Source: Helichrysum umbraculigerum (taxonomy: Eukaryota; Streptophyta; Magnoliopsida; Asterales; Asteraceae). From it: 64,000 bases of DNA. Positions 1-13,430 of this stretch are shown here, piece after piece (the stretch's first letter is position 1; each line of letters begins with the position of its first letter). The DNA is taken from assembly GCA_949592205.1 (NCBI GenBank), contig CATIUR010000006.1, positions 62,926,001-62,990,000 on the forward strand, written 5' to 3'. The notes beneath the pieces are model-generated. The model did no database searches and was not told where the DNA came from. It saw nothing but the letters and a program-made list of their open reading frames with translations. Position numbers and translations under genes: made by a program.

Positions 1-3000
1 GTAAGCAGGTGCACCTAAATCCCCAGTTGCCATATCCAAAGTTCTGTCATAAAACTCAAATTTTATCATTAACTAAGATTCATAAATCCCTTGTTAAACT
101 GATGATATATTAAAGCATCAGATATGATAAGGAAGTGAAAACCCTACTTGAAATGAAGACCTAATTTTGAAAAGAGTTCCTCTTCAATCTCGATTAGCTC
201 TTGGTGGTATGCATTACTTTCTTCGGGTCTGCATAGTATGAACATCTCCACTTTGCTAAACTGGTGCACTCGATATAGTCCCCTACTCCAAAACAAAAGA
301 AAAACATTGGTGAACCAAACCCTAGAAGTGGTAACATGAGTAGGTCAGGCATGTTGGTTAATGGGTCAAAATGCATTCAGGTTGGGACAGATCCGTTGTA
401 GTGTGCGTAAATACAGCCAGGTCAGGTTGGATTGACCTGAAACTACTTCTTCGTCCACATTCTTGGACAAACAAGAATTAAATATAAGTAATGTGTCAAT
501 TAGGGATTACAAAGACTAGAGTATATTATTCAAATCGTCCCTGTGGTTTCAGAAATTATCCATGGGTCGTCCCTATCATATAAAAATGATGGGGATAGTG
601 CAATTTTTTGAAAGTTTGTTCACTGGCAATCCAAAAAACTAACATTGAAAGATTTCACCTCGAACTTCGTGTTCATATCATGTGGTGAGGGTTATTGGTG
701 GAAGTTAACACCAGTTAGTTTTTCAAACTGACGGTGAAAAAACTTTCAATAATTGGACTATCCCCATAACTTTGAAGGAGAGGGACGACCCATGGATTGT
801 TAGTGAAACCAAAGGGAAGTTAGATTATTTACTCCAACAAGGCAACAACTACAATATTATAGCAATGACATACATTGTCATAAAAAATGGTTTAGGAGGT
901 CGTACACACTAGACTATATGAGACTTTCAGCCCATTTCCCTATTCATTTTTGGTAATTGACCCATTTAAGACAAAAACAAAAGTATAAACCACAACACCG
1001 GTTGACCCAAGTAAATGGGTTGAACTCGTCACCTAAAATAGTAGTACTGAAGCTTATAACCTGAAGTGTGTTGATGTCAACCAAACAAAAAGCAGGTGTA
1101 CAAAATAGCAAGTGACACCTTCGTGAATACTCAACTGAATCTTATACTCAAAATGCGTTAAAATCAACCTAATACAAAAAGATAAAAGAAGAGTTTGTGG
1201 ATAGAATGTGCTACAGAAATCAAATAGTCTATCCACCCCCATGAAATTACTCAGTTTGACCATACACATAGTTGAACTTTTTCAGTTTATGGGAAAGATT
1301 AAAGAAATGTATGCAAACGGTCTATCACAAAGGTTAAAAAGGTTATCTAATTCAAGGATGAGTTACAGTATACGCTATACTAAGTAATAGAGACACTCCA
1401 ACGACCAATACCTTGTAGCAGCTCCAGCTGCACCAGCTTCTGTACGAAAGCAATGTGAAAATGCAGCATACTTCAAAGGTAACGATGAGTCAGCTAGGAT
1501 AGAGTCCATGTGTATTCCGCCAACAGGGATCTCTGCTGTCCCTATAAGACATTGATCACTGCCCTCTATAGAGTAAACCTGAGTGTTATCTCCACGAGGT
1601 TGGAAGCCACATTTTTCAACCACTAAAGATCTAGCAATTTCTGGGGTTGTAAGAGGAGTGAAACCCCTTTTCATTACTTCTGATAGGGTCCAGTTTATAA
1701 GTGCCATCTCTAGCAGAACCGCTTCATTTTTTAGATAATAAAACTTCGACCCACTAACCTGAACAAAAAAATGCAAGCTGACCAAAAACATACTTTCATA
1801 GAAAGCTGAGTACTAACTTTTATCAGTTAGAATTAATACCTCAGCAGCGGCATCAAAATCAAACAGATCTAGTTCTTTACCCAGTTGTACATGATCCTTT
1901 ATTGGAAACGTAAACTCACGGGGGGCACCAACCTACGTAATCATGTGATAATAAAGAATCCAATAATACAGATGGGATCAATTGTGGGAAAAAAGATAAA
2001 TACCGTTTTCCTAATTACTGAATCATCTTCTCCTCCTATTGGAACTTCTGGATGTGTCATATTCGGTATACATTGTGCTTCCCGTTGCAGTGCGTCAGTT
2101 AGTTTAATAAGATCCTCTTCCAGTGTAATAAGTTTTTCCTTCAAATTCTTTCCTGAAGAATTTGTATCAAACCTTTGAGGACAAAAGACAAGTACATTTA
2201 TTGAACATGACAAAAGAAACAACGTATACCTTCTTCGATGAGTTTTTGACGCTCCAGCGGTTCAAGTTTTCCTTTCATCTTGTTTGCAACTGTATTTCTC
2301 TCATAACGAAGATCTTCAACTTCCTGCTATCTGCGAGCAACAATTAGCTACAAGCCTACAACACAATAAACCAGTCTTTCTTTTTAAGAAAATGGTGGAT
2401 TAATCTATGTCACAAACAAACTATTCCCATCTACTACGGTTATATCTAGGCACGAAAACTATAGCTAAAATAATGCATATACAGTTAACACCTGTGAAAT
2501 GTGTAACTAAAATTCTTAAAATGATATCTGAATTGATAAAGCCCTAACCTTTTGAAGTGCCAATAACTTCTCGTATAGCTCAATAACTAATTCCAGATTA
2601 GCATTAGAATTCCTGTTCTTTAGGTTTTCTGCTACTGCTGATTTATTCTCTATAATTGACTTGAAATCAATAGCTGCTTTCCATTGAGGTTTTACAGCTG
2701 CAACATTAAACAACATACATATATATTAGAGTAAAATAAGCAAATTGCAAAATTGAGGAAGTATTACCGTAATCGACTGTAGCGGGGGAGGTGGAATCAA
2801 CAACTGGTTGTGCGGCCGCCGGTGCCGGCGAGGATAGTGATCTGATGAGAGACGGAAAACGGTGAATAGATTTGCGAGAAGTAGTTAGGGTTTTTAAGAG
2901 AGTGAAAGGTGTGGAAATGGAAGTAGATGATGAAATTGAAGATGATGATGAATGTATCGCGGATGGAATTGATGCGAATTTAAGTGTTGGAATGTTGGTT

Positions 3001-3029
3001 CCACCAAAACTACAGTAAAGAAGCTCCAT
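1..3029 (-). CDS. SRS: Seryl-tRNA synthetase, organellar type (3' part cut by window edge)
   Basis: Class II aminoacyl-tRNA synthetase that charges tRNA-Ser; the Ser-rich N terminus suggests import into plastid and/or mitochondrion. Exons, all with GT-AG borders and consistent phases: 2768-3029, 2549-2697, 2230-2323, 2004-2152, 1840-1932, 1412-1758, 148-282, and 1-43 continuing outside the window. Together they give about 424 codons; the family is usually a little over 500, so roughly the last 100 residues, including motif 3, are missing here. Exons 2-4 encode the N-terminal tRNA-binding arm (VEDLRYERNTVANKMKGK). Exon 6 holds the serine-site TAE motif (IGTAEIPVGG) and the start of motif 2 (HCFRTEAGAAG), which finishes in exon 7 (LYRVHQFSKVEMF). 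The start chosen is the first ATG (MELLYCSF); the same frame is open further upstream, but only from a GTG. Intact as far as visible. Organelle targeting is inferred from composition only. Confidence 0.95.
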
Positions 3030-4950
3030 TGAAGTCTTCTGTTTGTGTTTTTGTGAAGAAGCAGCAGATGAAGCTCTGAGCTGCAGGTCTGCAGGATACA
3101 CTATTCTATCCTCTTTGTTCTATGGCTTTTTGTATTTATTTTTTTATTTATAATTTAAATTTAAATTAAATAATTAAATTAAATCCGGTCCCATTTAAAA
3201 TATGTTAACATTTTATATTTGTGGTTGTTTTGAAATAAATATTTTATTTTTTTATTTCAACCAATCAAAATATGGTGTCGAGAAACTGCTTTCACAGTGT
3301 CTTGGTGATAATGTTGTTGTCGAGGAATTTGTGATGTGGTAGACAGTGTTTTGGACATTGTTCTCATAATTAATTTTTGTATTTTGATAAATGTGTGTGT
3401 GGAGCAAAACAATAAAAAAGAATTAAAAAGTTGGAAATCGGTGTCTTAAACAATACGGCATTCGAGGAAACTGTTGAGGATTTTGTTGAGAACACTGTGA
3501 CGGTGTGGCAGAACACTGTAACACAGTGTTCTCAAAGGAAAACGGCTATGAAATCCTGTGCACACCGTGTGTTCTTATAGGTGATGAAAAGCGTAACACT
3601 GACGTACTATTTAAACATATACTAAAGTGTATGTATTTTCAAAATGAACATTTTAACTAAAATGGAAAACGAACACTTTAACTAAAATGGAGGGGGTACT
3701 ACTTATTTATGACAATATTTAATTGTTTAAAGGTATCAAATTTGAAGGTAGAATTACGCACTAGTTCAATCGATCAAAACGGCTCAAAGTTTGATTATAT
3801 CAATAATAATTGAAGTATATGGAATCTCGAATGAGAATTGCATCATATGTGATCGCTTCTGTATTATCACATTCATGATTTGTTATCATATCAGATTAAA
3901 TGAAACATGAACCATAATAGCTAATAAAGATGTACTATAGTTAAAGCTTACATTCACATATACTTTAAGGATAGTACGTATCTGATTGGGTTCTCGATTG
4001 AAAGTTATCATTTCATGTTTCATAAAGATGAAAATGACAAAAACGTCCTATAATTTGAACGCGTGGTTCTAAATTGAAAATCTAGCATAAAAAAACAAAT
4101 AAGATGATGTAGTTACATGATTATTATTTGTATTTATAAAACAAATCAGATTTGTAAGATTTGAATAGCAACATGAGCTCAAAGCTCTTGTTCAATTAAA
4201 ATACGTATAATGAATACATTTATTATAACTACAAATTTCACTGTTGGTTCTTTATCGGAGATTCAGACTCTCTAATCCTAACTTTCTCACTCACAAGGTA
4301 GATTTTTAGTCCTTTTCTTTCCGAACGAACCTCCGTGTTCTGTTTTCGAGCCTTGTAACGTCGCTTCCTAAACTTAGGTGCCTACTTCGTAAATCCGCCC
4401 CACCTTTCTTTAAAAATCACCCGGTTCAGATTCCGTTGTAGTTACTATTGTCGGTTACATGCGCACTCGACCTCAAAACCCATTTATGCTCTAGTAATTT
4501 TCCTATTACTAGAGTCGAGTCTGCTTGTCTTCTTTCTACATTAATTTCGTAAGCTCCGATGTACATATTTTGTGCTTGAGATTTTGACTTATTGAGGTTT
4601 GAGATTTGACTTTCTTCAGGTTGTTTCGATGTCTTCATATCGAGTGTTCGCCTAACTTTGTGTCGTACTTGTTCTTATTGGTCTTATAAAGAGAGTTTGT
4701 GGTTTCTAGCAAAAGTCACGGTTGCGACTTTAGTTTCCATTGTATTTCCGTAATTGTATTGCAATACTGAATGCGTATATTACAAATTTTAATTTTAATC
4801 TTAAAAATCAACCAATAAGAAGAGAGTATTAGACTTCTACGATCCGACCAGTGCACTTTAAAGATACATCTTAACCGTCAATCAGTCCAATAATAAACAC
4901 ACAGATACCCAATCATTGCCGTCAGATCACCGATACGATAAAAGGAAGAC
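3030..4950. other. Intergenic region between divergent SRS and H3.3 genes
   Basis: AT-rich DNA holding the SRS promoter on the left and the histone promoter on the right. I see no coding region with family resemblance. A short near-duplicate (gaacattttaactaaaatgga and a close copy) lies at about 3643-3692. Short open frames at 4426-4638 have no recognisable motif. Confidence 0.5.
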
Positions 4951-4960
4951 CCTATAAATA
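4951..4960 (+). promoter_or_regulatory. TATA box of histone H3.3 gene
   Basis: CCTATAAATA lies about 600 bp upstream of the coding start and roughly 100 bp before the 5'-UTR splice donor. The position fits transcription starting near 4985-4995. Inferred from sequence and spacing only. Confidence 0.65.
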
Positions 4961-5055
4961 CCCACCTTACTAATTTTATTCATTCTTTCATACGCTTCAG
5001 TTTTATATCCCCAAACTTTTCCGATTCACCGCCGTTAACCAGATTTTATTTTAAG

Positions 5056-5544
5056 GTATCATCTTATAACCTTTTTATGATTTATGATGTCTGTTTATAT
5101 ATATTCATCTATCATCTAACAATTAAGATGTACTAGTTAATGTCCCCAATTTCATTTATTTTATCTCTAGGGTTTGTATTAAATAAAGCTTTGTAATAAC
5201 GTAATTATGCGGTGTTTGGATCTTAGATTTCTGTAATTAGTACACATGTAGGGTTTGTTTATATTTAATTTGTATTTTCCGAGAGTATCTTCTTCATGAT
5301 AAACAAATAAGGGGTGTTTGCCTTGGCTTGTTTTTTTAGGATTATAGTTTGAAACAAAAGACACTTTCTGAGCTTGGCAATTTTAAGTTAATTAGCTCGT
5401 TGAGCTGGTAAAATAAGCTTATTGATTATAGAAATTCAAATTTAATACATGTTAATTCAAATATCCCCTTAGAGTTAATGCAAGTATTAAGATGCTAGCA
5501 TATGGTTTATTTTTATTGATTTATCGGTGATTTTGAAATCGTAG
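5056..5544 (+). other. 5'-UTR intron of histone H3.3 gene
   Basis: Donor TTAAG|GTATC and acceptor ATCGTAG fall directly before the ATG, giving a 489-bp T-rich intron in the leader. Replication-independent plant H3.3 genes commonly carry such a leader intron, whereas replication-dependent H3.1 genes are intronless. Confidence 0.75.
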
Positions 5545-6238
<694 letters not shown>

Positions 6239-7139
6239 TTCTGTGATGTGTTTGTGTTGGTAAAAATATGTTTACTAGTAGTAATGTGCTTTGGATGGAT
6301 GATGGGAAACTATAGTCTCTTTTGCTGTTTTTAGTAGTAGTATTCTGAACTTGTTTTTTAGGTGAAGCGTTCTTACTTGTGAACCTTGATTGGAATCATA
6401 AATCTTATGATATGCTTGCAATATTCAATCGGTATTTGGATTTGTATTCAACTAGAATTGTTATTTGCTGAAAACTTACAGTTGATACGTTGGTTATTTC
6501 GGCAAAGAAGTTATGGCAATCTAAAAACAGACTTCATTGCATTAGTTTGTAATTGATTACAGGTAAATGTTTTTAGGAGATGCCTATAAATGCATAGGTA
6601 CAGGCATTGAGTTTCCCATGTCAAAACTATGGATAACTTTTGGGTCCATATATACCAAAAGCAAGTCCAGTTTGGTGCACGGCTCCAGTTTGACCTGCTG
6701 TAAGGTCTTATTTGCAACTATAAACCATGTTTATCTTTTGAGATTGATTTGAGATTCATCCAACATGGTTGAGAAGTGTATTGAAGATCTGCAACTATAA
6801 ATCATGTTTAAGTACCTCTGAATAAGATTTGTTTGCGCTTTAACAAAAAGACAATATTTCCACAATGTGTAACGTAAGCTACTCAGATACTGAATCAAGC
6901 ATGGAATTTCCTCCCGAACTCAAAGATGGTTCCAAGTTCAACCTTTAAAAACTAATAATCATTGCTAATTATTATCAGGATCTTATGTTCAAACATTTGG
7001 AATAACAGTTGGGAAGCAAACACGACCTAGAATATGTTTCTACACTTAAGTTGTCCAAACATAAACTAAAACAAAACTTTATTCACTCGCTAGTTGACCA
7101 TATAATTCACTAATGCAAAATGGGCAGCAAATGAGTCTT
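6239..7139. other. Intergenic region between convergent H3.3 and COX6b genes
   Basis: Contains the two 3' flanks. The first ~200 bp are T/G-rich like a plant 3' UTR. No gene, RNA or repeat recognised. Confidence 0.45.
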
Positions 7140-8841
7140 CTACAGCGGACCTGGAAAAGTGCCATTCTCTCTTTGTTCGTTCCATCTGTCTATCTGCATA
7201 CATTATGTAATATCCCGTTGGAAAAAGAATAGATATATAACTTCATAAACTACCCATACTATTGATTTTATATATACATAGGCAAGACGACACATCCAAC
7301 AATTTTAGAACATTCCAAAATATTGTTGCAAAAAGAATTTGATGGTATCCCCTTTGATCCATATGATACCAGCAGTTTATCACTATAAATATATTTTTAA
7401 TGAACATATGAAGCCTATTCAAGCACCTCCATATTGTGTCCAACTAAACCTGGCATTTTTTAGAGCCTGTTTGCTCAATGCTATTATAACAATACCGATA
7501 TTAAATTTGCCCATGAAGATTTTCTTGAAGGGTGCTTAAGACATTTATGAAGAGCACATACCCATTCGCCAGGACAAAGTGACCGGTAGTATTTTGCAAA
7601 CTTCTCACATTCTGGAGCACCTTCTCCCTTTGCAGCAACACACCTAATGTAACAATCATGAATCATGATTAAAGACTGCAATCTTTGGGAAGAATTTTAA
7701 TAAAATCTAAAACTATGTTGAAACATATTGCGCTTAGTTATAAACAGAGGTGCAAAAAGGGTTGGTTTGGGCCAACACGGGCAACTTGTTGCTATTGCTG
7801 AACGAACACTTTCTGTCCAAACAACATATACAGATAACTAGCGTGTCAAAATGAAACAATTTGCTTTTATGCTATGTTAACTGTGTTCGTTTTACTACTT
7901 TGACCCATTAAAGAAAAAACAAAAAATCATAACTCGACCAATTCACAAGTAAACGAGTTGAAATTGCCTTTTCTAGCTTTGAATCAAACATATGAAATAA
8001 CTTAGCTGGTGTAATAATCGTAAAAAAAGAATCACCTGTGATACTCGACATATCTAGTAAAGCAGTGCCTGCTTTGATTTGTAGTTGGAAACCGATAATC
8101 TCCTGGCGCTGTCTCAAGCTATTACCAAAAACAATGTTATCAAAATGAATACTTGAACCAACAAAATACGTACTAAACTATCAATTACTGGCTCGATCAA
8201 ATGTCCGGTACCTTAATCTCTGGTGTTTCATCTTGATCATTAGTTTCTCCACTTTCTTCATCAGCAGGTGGTGGTGCCTCATCAGAGGTCGCCTTTGCAG
8301 CCTCTGTCTGCTCCTTAAGAAGATAATCCTGCACGCATACGTAATTTTAGATTTTTACCAACAAACTTACAATGTGCATAAAAAAATCTTTCTCTGATTT
8401 CTTTTGTCTCTATTACTCCGTATGAAATACTCAAATTAGTGTTTGGTAAACCATTTATAAAAAAGGGATTATTCAATTTATTTGCGTTAGAATCCAAAAA
8501 TAATGCTGTTTTACAAACGCAATTCAAAACTTAGAATTACATAATTACTATTGTGATGACTATTATAATTTTCTTGCTGAAACAAGAAAAAATCGAATAC
8601 GAACGTAATAATAGTAAAAAAATAAATAATGATATGCGATATTAAATCAAAAGAATCAACACCTATATGATTCCGCACTCTTTATTGGATGTCAGATCAA
8701 AATTACAAAAAGGAAAAGTAAAATTTTGAATTCGATGAACGGAACCGGAGACACAGAATAAAGCACGTGAAGAAACGAAAAAAGATGGATAAGAGTGAAG
8801 GTTACCTTTGATAGAGATTTTGTATTATCAGATTCCGCCAT
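7140..8841 (-). CDS. COX6B: Cytochrome c oxidase subunit 6b (COX6B-like, twin-CX9C protein)
   Basis: Small nuclear-encoded subunit of respiratory complex IV in the mitochondrial intermembrane space. Exons 8806-8841, 8212-8328, 8036-8118, 7562-7643 and 7140-7193 join in frame to 123 residues ending at TAG. The first ~50 residues form an acidic, Pro/Glu-rich tail (DEAPPPADEESGE), as in the longer plant isoforms. The conserved core follows: APGDYRFPTTNQSRHC, a C-x9-C pair, then ECEKFAKYYRSLC, a C-x10-C pair, LCPGEW, and the C-terminal RWNEQRENGTFPGPL. The paired cysteines are those that form disulphides in CHCH proteins imported by the Mia40 route. Ile replaces the usual Val right after GEW at the last exon junction; otherwise intact. 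The start is the ATG at 8841 and all introns are GT-AG. Confidence 0.93.
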
Positions 8842-9046
8842 TGATTTTGATCGATCGAATTGAAGTTTCCAGGTGCAACTAAGAATGAATGTCTCACTCG
8901 AATATTGTTTAGGTTTTGTTTGTTCTAATTTTTAAGAAAACAAAAACGATCCTCAGTTGTGATATCGGAAATCATTCGTTAAATGCTTCGTTTTATCCTT
9001 ATATAACACGGTATATATTAATATATACAGAGAACAGTTGCATTAA

Positions 9047-9131
9047 GGGGTGGTGGCGCAGTTGGCTAGCGCGTAGGTCTCATAGCTTAAGAGTGATCCT
9101 GAGGTCGAGAGTTCGAGCCTCTCTCACCCCA
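9047..9131 (+). tRNA. tRNA-Met (CAT), elongator, with 11-bp intron
   Basis: GGGGTGG pairs with the 3' acceptor strand ending CACCCC plus discriminator A. The D arm (GCGCAGTTGGCTAGCGC) and T arm (GAGAGTTCGAGCCTCTC) are clear. Anticodon CAT is at 9081-9083. An 11-bp intron, 9085-9095, sits one base 3' of the anticodon, the canonical position; plant elongator tRNA-Met genes are among the few with introns. A run of T follows at about 9135 as a Pol III terminator. Mature length is 74 nt before CCA. Confidence 0.96.
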
Positions 9132-9160
9132 TAACTTTTTTTGCTATTATCACTCGAATA

Positions 9161-9220
9161 CTCCTCCATTTACCATATACTTATTTATTACTCCTCCATT
9201 TACCATATACTTATTTAGTT
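9161..9220. repeat. Two 30-bp tandem copies downstream of tRNA-Met
   Basis: The unit beginning CTCCTCCATTTACCATATAC occurs at 9161-9190 and again at 9191-9220, differing only in the last bases. Confidence 0.85.
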
Positions 9221-9520
9221 ATTTTGGGATAGAGAGAGTACAATACTTGTAAAATAATCTATATGACTTAATTTTTTTTTTTTAATGTGAAAAAAGAAAT
9301 TCGGTACTGATTTTTGAAAACCATGATCAAAACGACAAGAACCGACAACATATTATTACATGACAGGTAAGACAAACATAATCACCAAGATTTGCGCAAA
9401 ATTCTTATTCTAGATTATGATGTAATAAAATATTATAATTATATTTACACTTAATCGCTACAGGATTCACGTAATCACGTTCGATACTTCTGGAAATGTG
9501 GACATATATATGGTAGATAC

Positions 9521-10912
9521 AATTTATGGAATTTTTTTCAAAAATAATAGCTTTTTGGCAAGAATTATGATAAGTAATACTTTTTCAAAAACGTTTTCAA
9601 AAGTAGCAGAACCGGGCTTCGCAACCCCGACTTTACCTTTCAATTGAATTGAAGAAACGTACTTCGGAAGCCCGACTTTACTTTTGTCAGATTGAAGAGA
9701 GAGAATCGGGGTTCTAAACCCCGACTTTAGTTTTGGAGTCTTGTAAGAAGTGGGGATCCTAACCCCGACTTCACTTTTGCGTCAGAAAGGAGAGAGAAGT
9801 GGGGTTCCTAACCCCGACTTCACTTTTACCAGAGAAAGAATTGGGTATTACTTATGCATGTGGTGGACGAATTTGCTTGTTAAGTCTTTTTAAAGGAGGA
9901 AAAAATACCCATGTCTGAATGCATGCATACAAGTCTAATATTTCTAATGCAAGACATAGCAATCAAATAAGCATGTAGTAATATCTCGGTTTTTGTAAAT
10001 AGCACAAGTAGTCACATTAGGTTCGAGCTATGTACGTGTGTTTTGTGACTTCCCTTTCAAAACTCTACTTTCATTTTGAAGCAAGAATAACTATAATGGA
10101 TTGCATATTTGCATGCTAATAACCCTTGAATCTTGACTAGATGTCAAGTTGAAAATTGATCTTTTATTTTTATACTAAAATGGAAGACAAGCTTAGTCAT
10201 GAATTTAATTTATTCTTAAACTGTCACCTCATTTTTCTTCATGTATAAGTACCCGTTTTAAGTAGATGTGTCATGCATGAGAAGTTTTTCAAAAAACTCA
10301 AATTTGAACACGTTTTCCAATTTTCTTATTTTCTTAGAGAATTTTTCAGAAAAATGTGAGAGTTTTCTATAACTAAACGCACCCTTAACACTTTTCTCAA
10401 TTTTCAATTTTTCCTCTAAAATATTTCAGAAAACTTCAAAGGAGTGTAACTAAATGTCATCATAGAGAACGTAATATTAGACCAACAAACCGTACAGTAA
10501 CATATGCACACTGTACAACTCGAAAATTGCAAATTTACATGCATAAAAACACAGTACAAAAAAAAAAACTTCGTAGCTGATATTTGATGGACTATGCTAA
10601 TAAATAAAAAGTGAAGTCGGGGTTAGGAACCCCACTTCTCTCTCCTTTCTAACGCAAAAGTGAAGTCGGGGTTAGGAACCCCACTTCTTACAAGACTCCA
10701 AAACTAAAGTCGGGGTTTGGAACCCCGATTCTCTCTTCAATCCGACAAAAGTAAAGTCGGGCTTCCGAAGTGCGTTTCTTCAATTCAATTGAAAGGTAAA
10801 GTCGGGGTTGCGAAGCCCGGTTCTACTACTTTTGAAAACGTTTTTGAAAAAGTATTACTTATCATAATTCTTGCCAAAAAGCTATTATTTTTGAAAAAAA
10901 TTCCAATTTATG
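9521..10912. mobile_element. Foldback Mutator-like (MULE) non-autonomous element
   Basis: Element 9530-10903 is flanked by perfect 9-bp direct repeats CAATTTATG at 9521-9529 and 10904-10912, the target-duplication size typical of Mutator-like elements. The ends are long inverted repeats, 9530-9828 and 10606-10903, about 300 bp each and highly similar by eye. Each arm contains five GC-rich modules about 50-60 bp apart, built around small palindromes of the GGGGTTcctAACCCC kind and ending in CGACTT. The ~780-bp centre (9829-10605) is AT-rich with no transposase or captured gene that I can recognise. The open frame 10717-11076 crosses the right end and is not a gene. Confidence 0.88.
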
Positions 10913-11413
10913 TGACCAAGAATAACGTCAAAACAAGCATGCTGACATTTCATTCATTGAACCTAACTCCGATTCATGTCAAATACTCCGTAATAATCTA
11001 TGGAATAGAATGTATTCTTCCTTTGGAAACATCAATGTACTTGGCTTTTGACTCAAAGGTACTGACTTTTTGCTAATTAAATGACCATCTAATATAGCTC
11101 TATACGTGTCCTGTGGAAGGTAACGTGTAGGCCGTTTTTGAAGGTGGTTAAGGATTGAGCAACCGCTCAGAACCTATCATATTATAAGGTCATCAAAATA
11201 TATGTTATACAAAATATTACTATATATAAATTAAATAAACAAATCTAATCAATAATAATTTGAATATATATGTAACCAGCTATACAACTCTGTAATAATT
11301 TAACCTGTCAATGTCAATGTATGTGGGCAATTCTTTGAACCTAACTCTGAGCTTCGTGTCTAATATTAAAAATTGCCACATAAAAATAGAGGATACTAAT
11401 CTTCTATTTATTA
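10913..11413. other. Intergenic, F-box 3' side
   Basis: AT-rich; the 3' flank of the F-box gene lies at its right end. Nothing else recognised. Confidence 0.4.
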
Positions 11414-12514
11414 CTATAACAATAACAATAGAATAATATAATAATAAATAGACAATAAAAAAGAGACCAATATGCCAACATAGCAACAGTTGATGGCAAG
11501 TTCTCTTCTTTCGTTTTCCTTTCTCATCCATTCCTTTCTGTCGTGTTTCATCTCCTTAAACAACTTGTAATTCTTCCATCTCTCGTCATCATCGTCGATC
11601 ACTTTCCTTGTTACATTATTTTCTTCCGTAATTGCCCTTTGAGTAATTACCAAAAACTCCCTTCCACACAAAAGTTTACAATCTAAACCTTGCAACTTTA
11701 ATACCACCTCTTCCACGTGCAACCCAACACCTCTTTCACCAACCCCTAGTACAACTTGTATCTTACATTGTACCATCTCATTCGGGTCACACCCCGGTAA
11801 AATGAGGACGTATCGTAGATGGGTCTCGTTGGTCACCCAATCTTGCCTTGCACTAACCGGTTTGATACTTGATAGATTACCTGCCCGTTTTCGGGCCGGA
11901 TCTATCAGGATCCAGTTTAATGTTAGGGAATCTTTCAGGTGCAACAATGTTGACTTGTTAGCACCTGAGATCTCATCGACCGTCAAGTTGATAGATTGTG
12001 AGATTCCATGTACGCTTTTGGATCCTGATCTGTTGCTTGTCTGATCATTTTCAAATTCGATCCGACAAGCTGAAGATAGAAATTCACTTGTAATGTCGGT
12101 GAATTGGACTCTAGAGTAAATAATGTCATCCTGGTAGCGTATATCAACGGCGGAGATGAGTTGAGATGGACGTTCTAGATCATGAGATAGCAGACAATCT
12201 GATCTTCGAGAACTAGACCATTTGCAAGGGCGGGTACGGTTGTTGAAGTTGGTGATTAGAGCGGGAAAGCAGTCTTGGAAGAGGGAACGATGGCCGGCTG
12301 GGAAGGTGGAGATGACTTCATCGACACGTTGATCAGTAATTGACGGCCAAGTGGATTTAGAGATAGGAGTCCAAAGGTTGTGTTCGGAACAGAGGGATTG
12401 TAGATAAGATGATACGGTGGCTGTGGTAGAAAGAGAAGGGCCGTCGAGTTTTGGTAAGATGTGTGTCTGAATGATGTCTGAATGGATATCGGTTAGAGTA
12501 GTATTTAGCGCCAT
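11414..12514 (-). CDS. F-box protein (At2g27310/At2g36090-like), intronless
   Basis: 366-residue protein, uninterrupted, starting at ATG 12514. An F-box-like motif occupies roughly residues 8-60 (DIIQTHILPKLDGPSLSTTA, then the LWTPISKSTWPS stretch). This is the surface that binds SKP1 in SCF ubiquitin ligases, so the likely role is substrate recruitment. The middle part has conserved-looking segments seen in this plant F-box subgroup (WKWSS-like CKWSSSRR, SLTLNWILIDPARKRAGNLS). The C terminus is a hydrophobic segment of ~20 residues (VGILVSFLLSIYYYIILLLLL), a candidate tail anchor, which members of this subgroup often carry. The substrate is unknown. Confidence 0.88.
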   Translation of the reverse strand: MALNTTLTDIHSDIIQTHILPKLDGPSLSTTATVSSYLQSLCSEHNLWTPISKSTWPSITDQRVDEVISTFPAGHRSLFQDCFPALITNFNNRTRPCKWSSSRRSDCLLSHDLERPSQLISAVDIRYQDDIIYSRVQFTDITSEFLSSACRIEFENDQTSNRSGSKSVHGISQSINLTVDEISGANKSTLLHLKDSLTLNWILIDPARKRAGNLSSIKPVSARQDWVTNETHLRYVLILPGCDPNEMVQCKIQVVLGVGERGVGLHVEEVVLKLQGLDCKLLCGREFLVITQRAITEENNVTRKVIDDDDERWKNYKLFKEMKHDRKEWMRKENERRELAINCCYVGILVSFLLSIYYYIILLLLL

Positions 12515-12770
12515 AATAAACAGACTTTTGCTTTTGTGCTACTTGGCAATTGCTAGACGGCATGCAGGGGATGTGTGTATTTATACATGCAAGAAAGTAC
12601 GAGTAGCACACAAGTATCAAGCCCGCTATTTTTATACAGTAGTATATTAGTTTATCTTTTGTTAGGTATTGGACAAGTTTGTTTGTTATACCAAAAATCA
12701 TTTCCAACTAATAAAATAAAGTAGCTTATGATATATCGAAGTCTTTTATAATAAACGTTTAAGCTTCAAA

Positions 12771-12795
12771 ATATATATATATATATATATATATA
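12771..12795. repeat. (AT)n microsatellite
   Basis: Twelve and a half AT repeats in the upstream region of the F-box gene. Confidence 0.9.
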
Positions 12796-13430
12796 CTAAA
12801 CTATTACGGAGTATTTAATATGCTTAATTTGTACCAAAGTTAGCTTTAATTAAAGGTATAATTAATATAATTATTTGTTACCCGGCCAAATAGTTTTGTT
12901 TTTCGTAAAGTTAGAGTTGTTAAAAGTAAACAAAGAAATTGAACCTCGATCTTTTTAACATGAACCAGACGTACAACCACACCAACTAAACGTAAATCAT
13001 GTATCTATTAATTATTCTCTTCGTCTCAATTAAGATGTTAATGTTATTATTTTGTGTTATCCCATTATAATTGTACATTTTGATGTTTAGCTTTTTACAA
13101 TTACATGCATAGTTAAAAAATGTTAAGGGACAATTATTGTGGGATGAATTAAGTAATTACTAAATCAAAATTTATGTTTGTAGAAAATTAATACGTGAGA
13201 AACTTAACTATGCACACTTAGCCGTCTACTTGTTGAAAGTTGAAACCACTCATGTTTTACGAGTAATAGCAAATTAACGATACATGCGGTTTAATAATCA
13301 AATAAGCACCAAAATAGATGACGTAACCCTATGTGTATCACGTTCTAGAAGAAGAAAAGGTTGACGTCAACATGACCGATAGATTTATTAAAAAAACTTT
13401 AAGGCACATGTTAATTTATTTATATAATAA

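Noticed and set aside
2706..3101. Longer N terminus for SRS starting at 3101
   Set aside because: That codon is GTG; the first ATG is at 3029.
10717..11076. 119-aa frame on the plus strand
   Set aside because: Crosses the right end and target duplication of the foldback MULE; no conserved motif.
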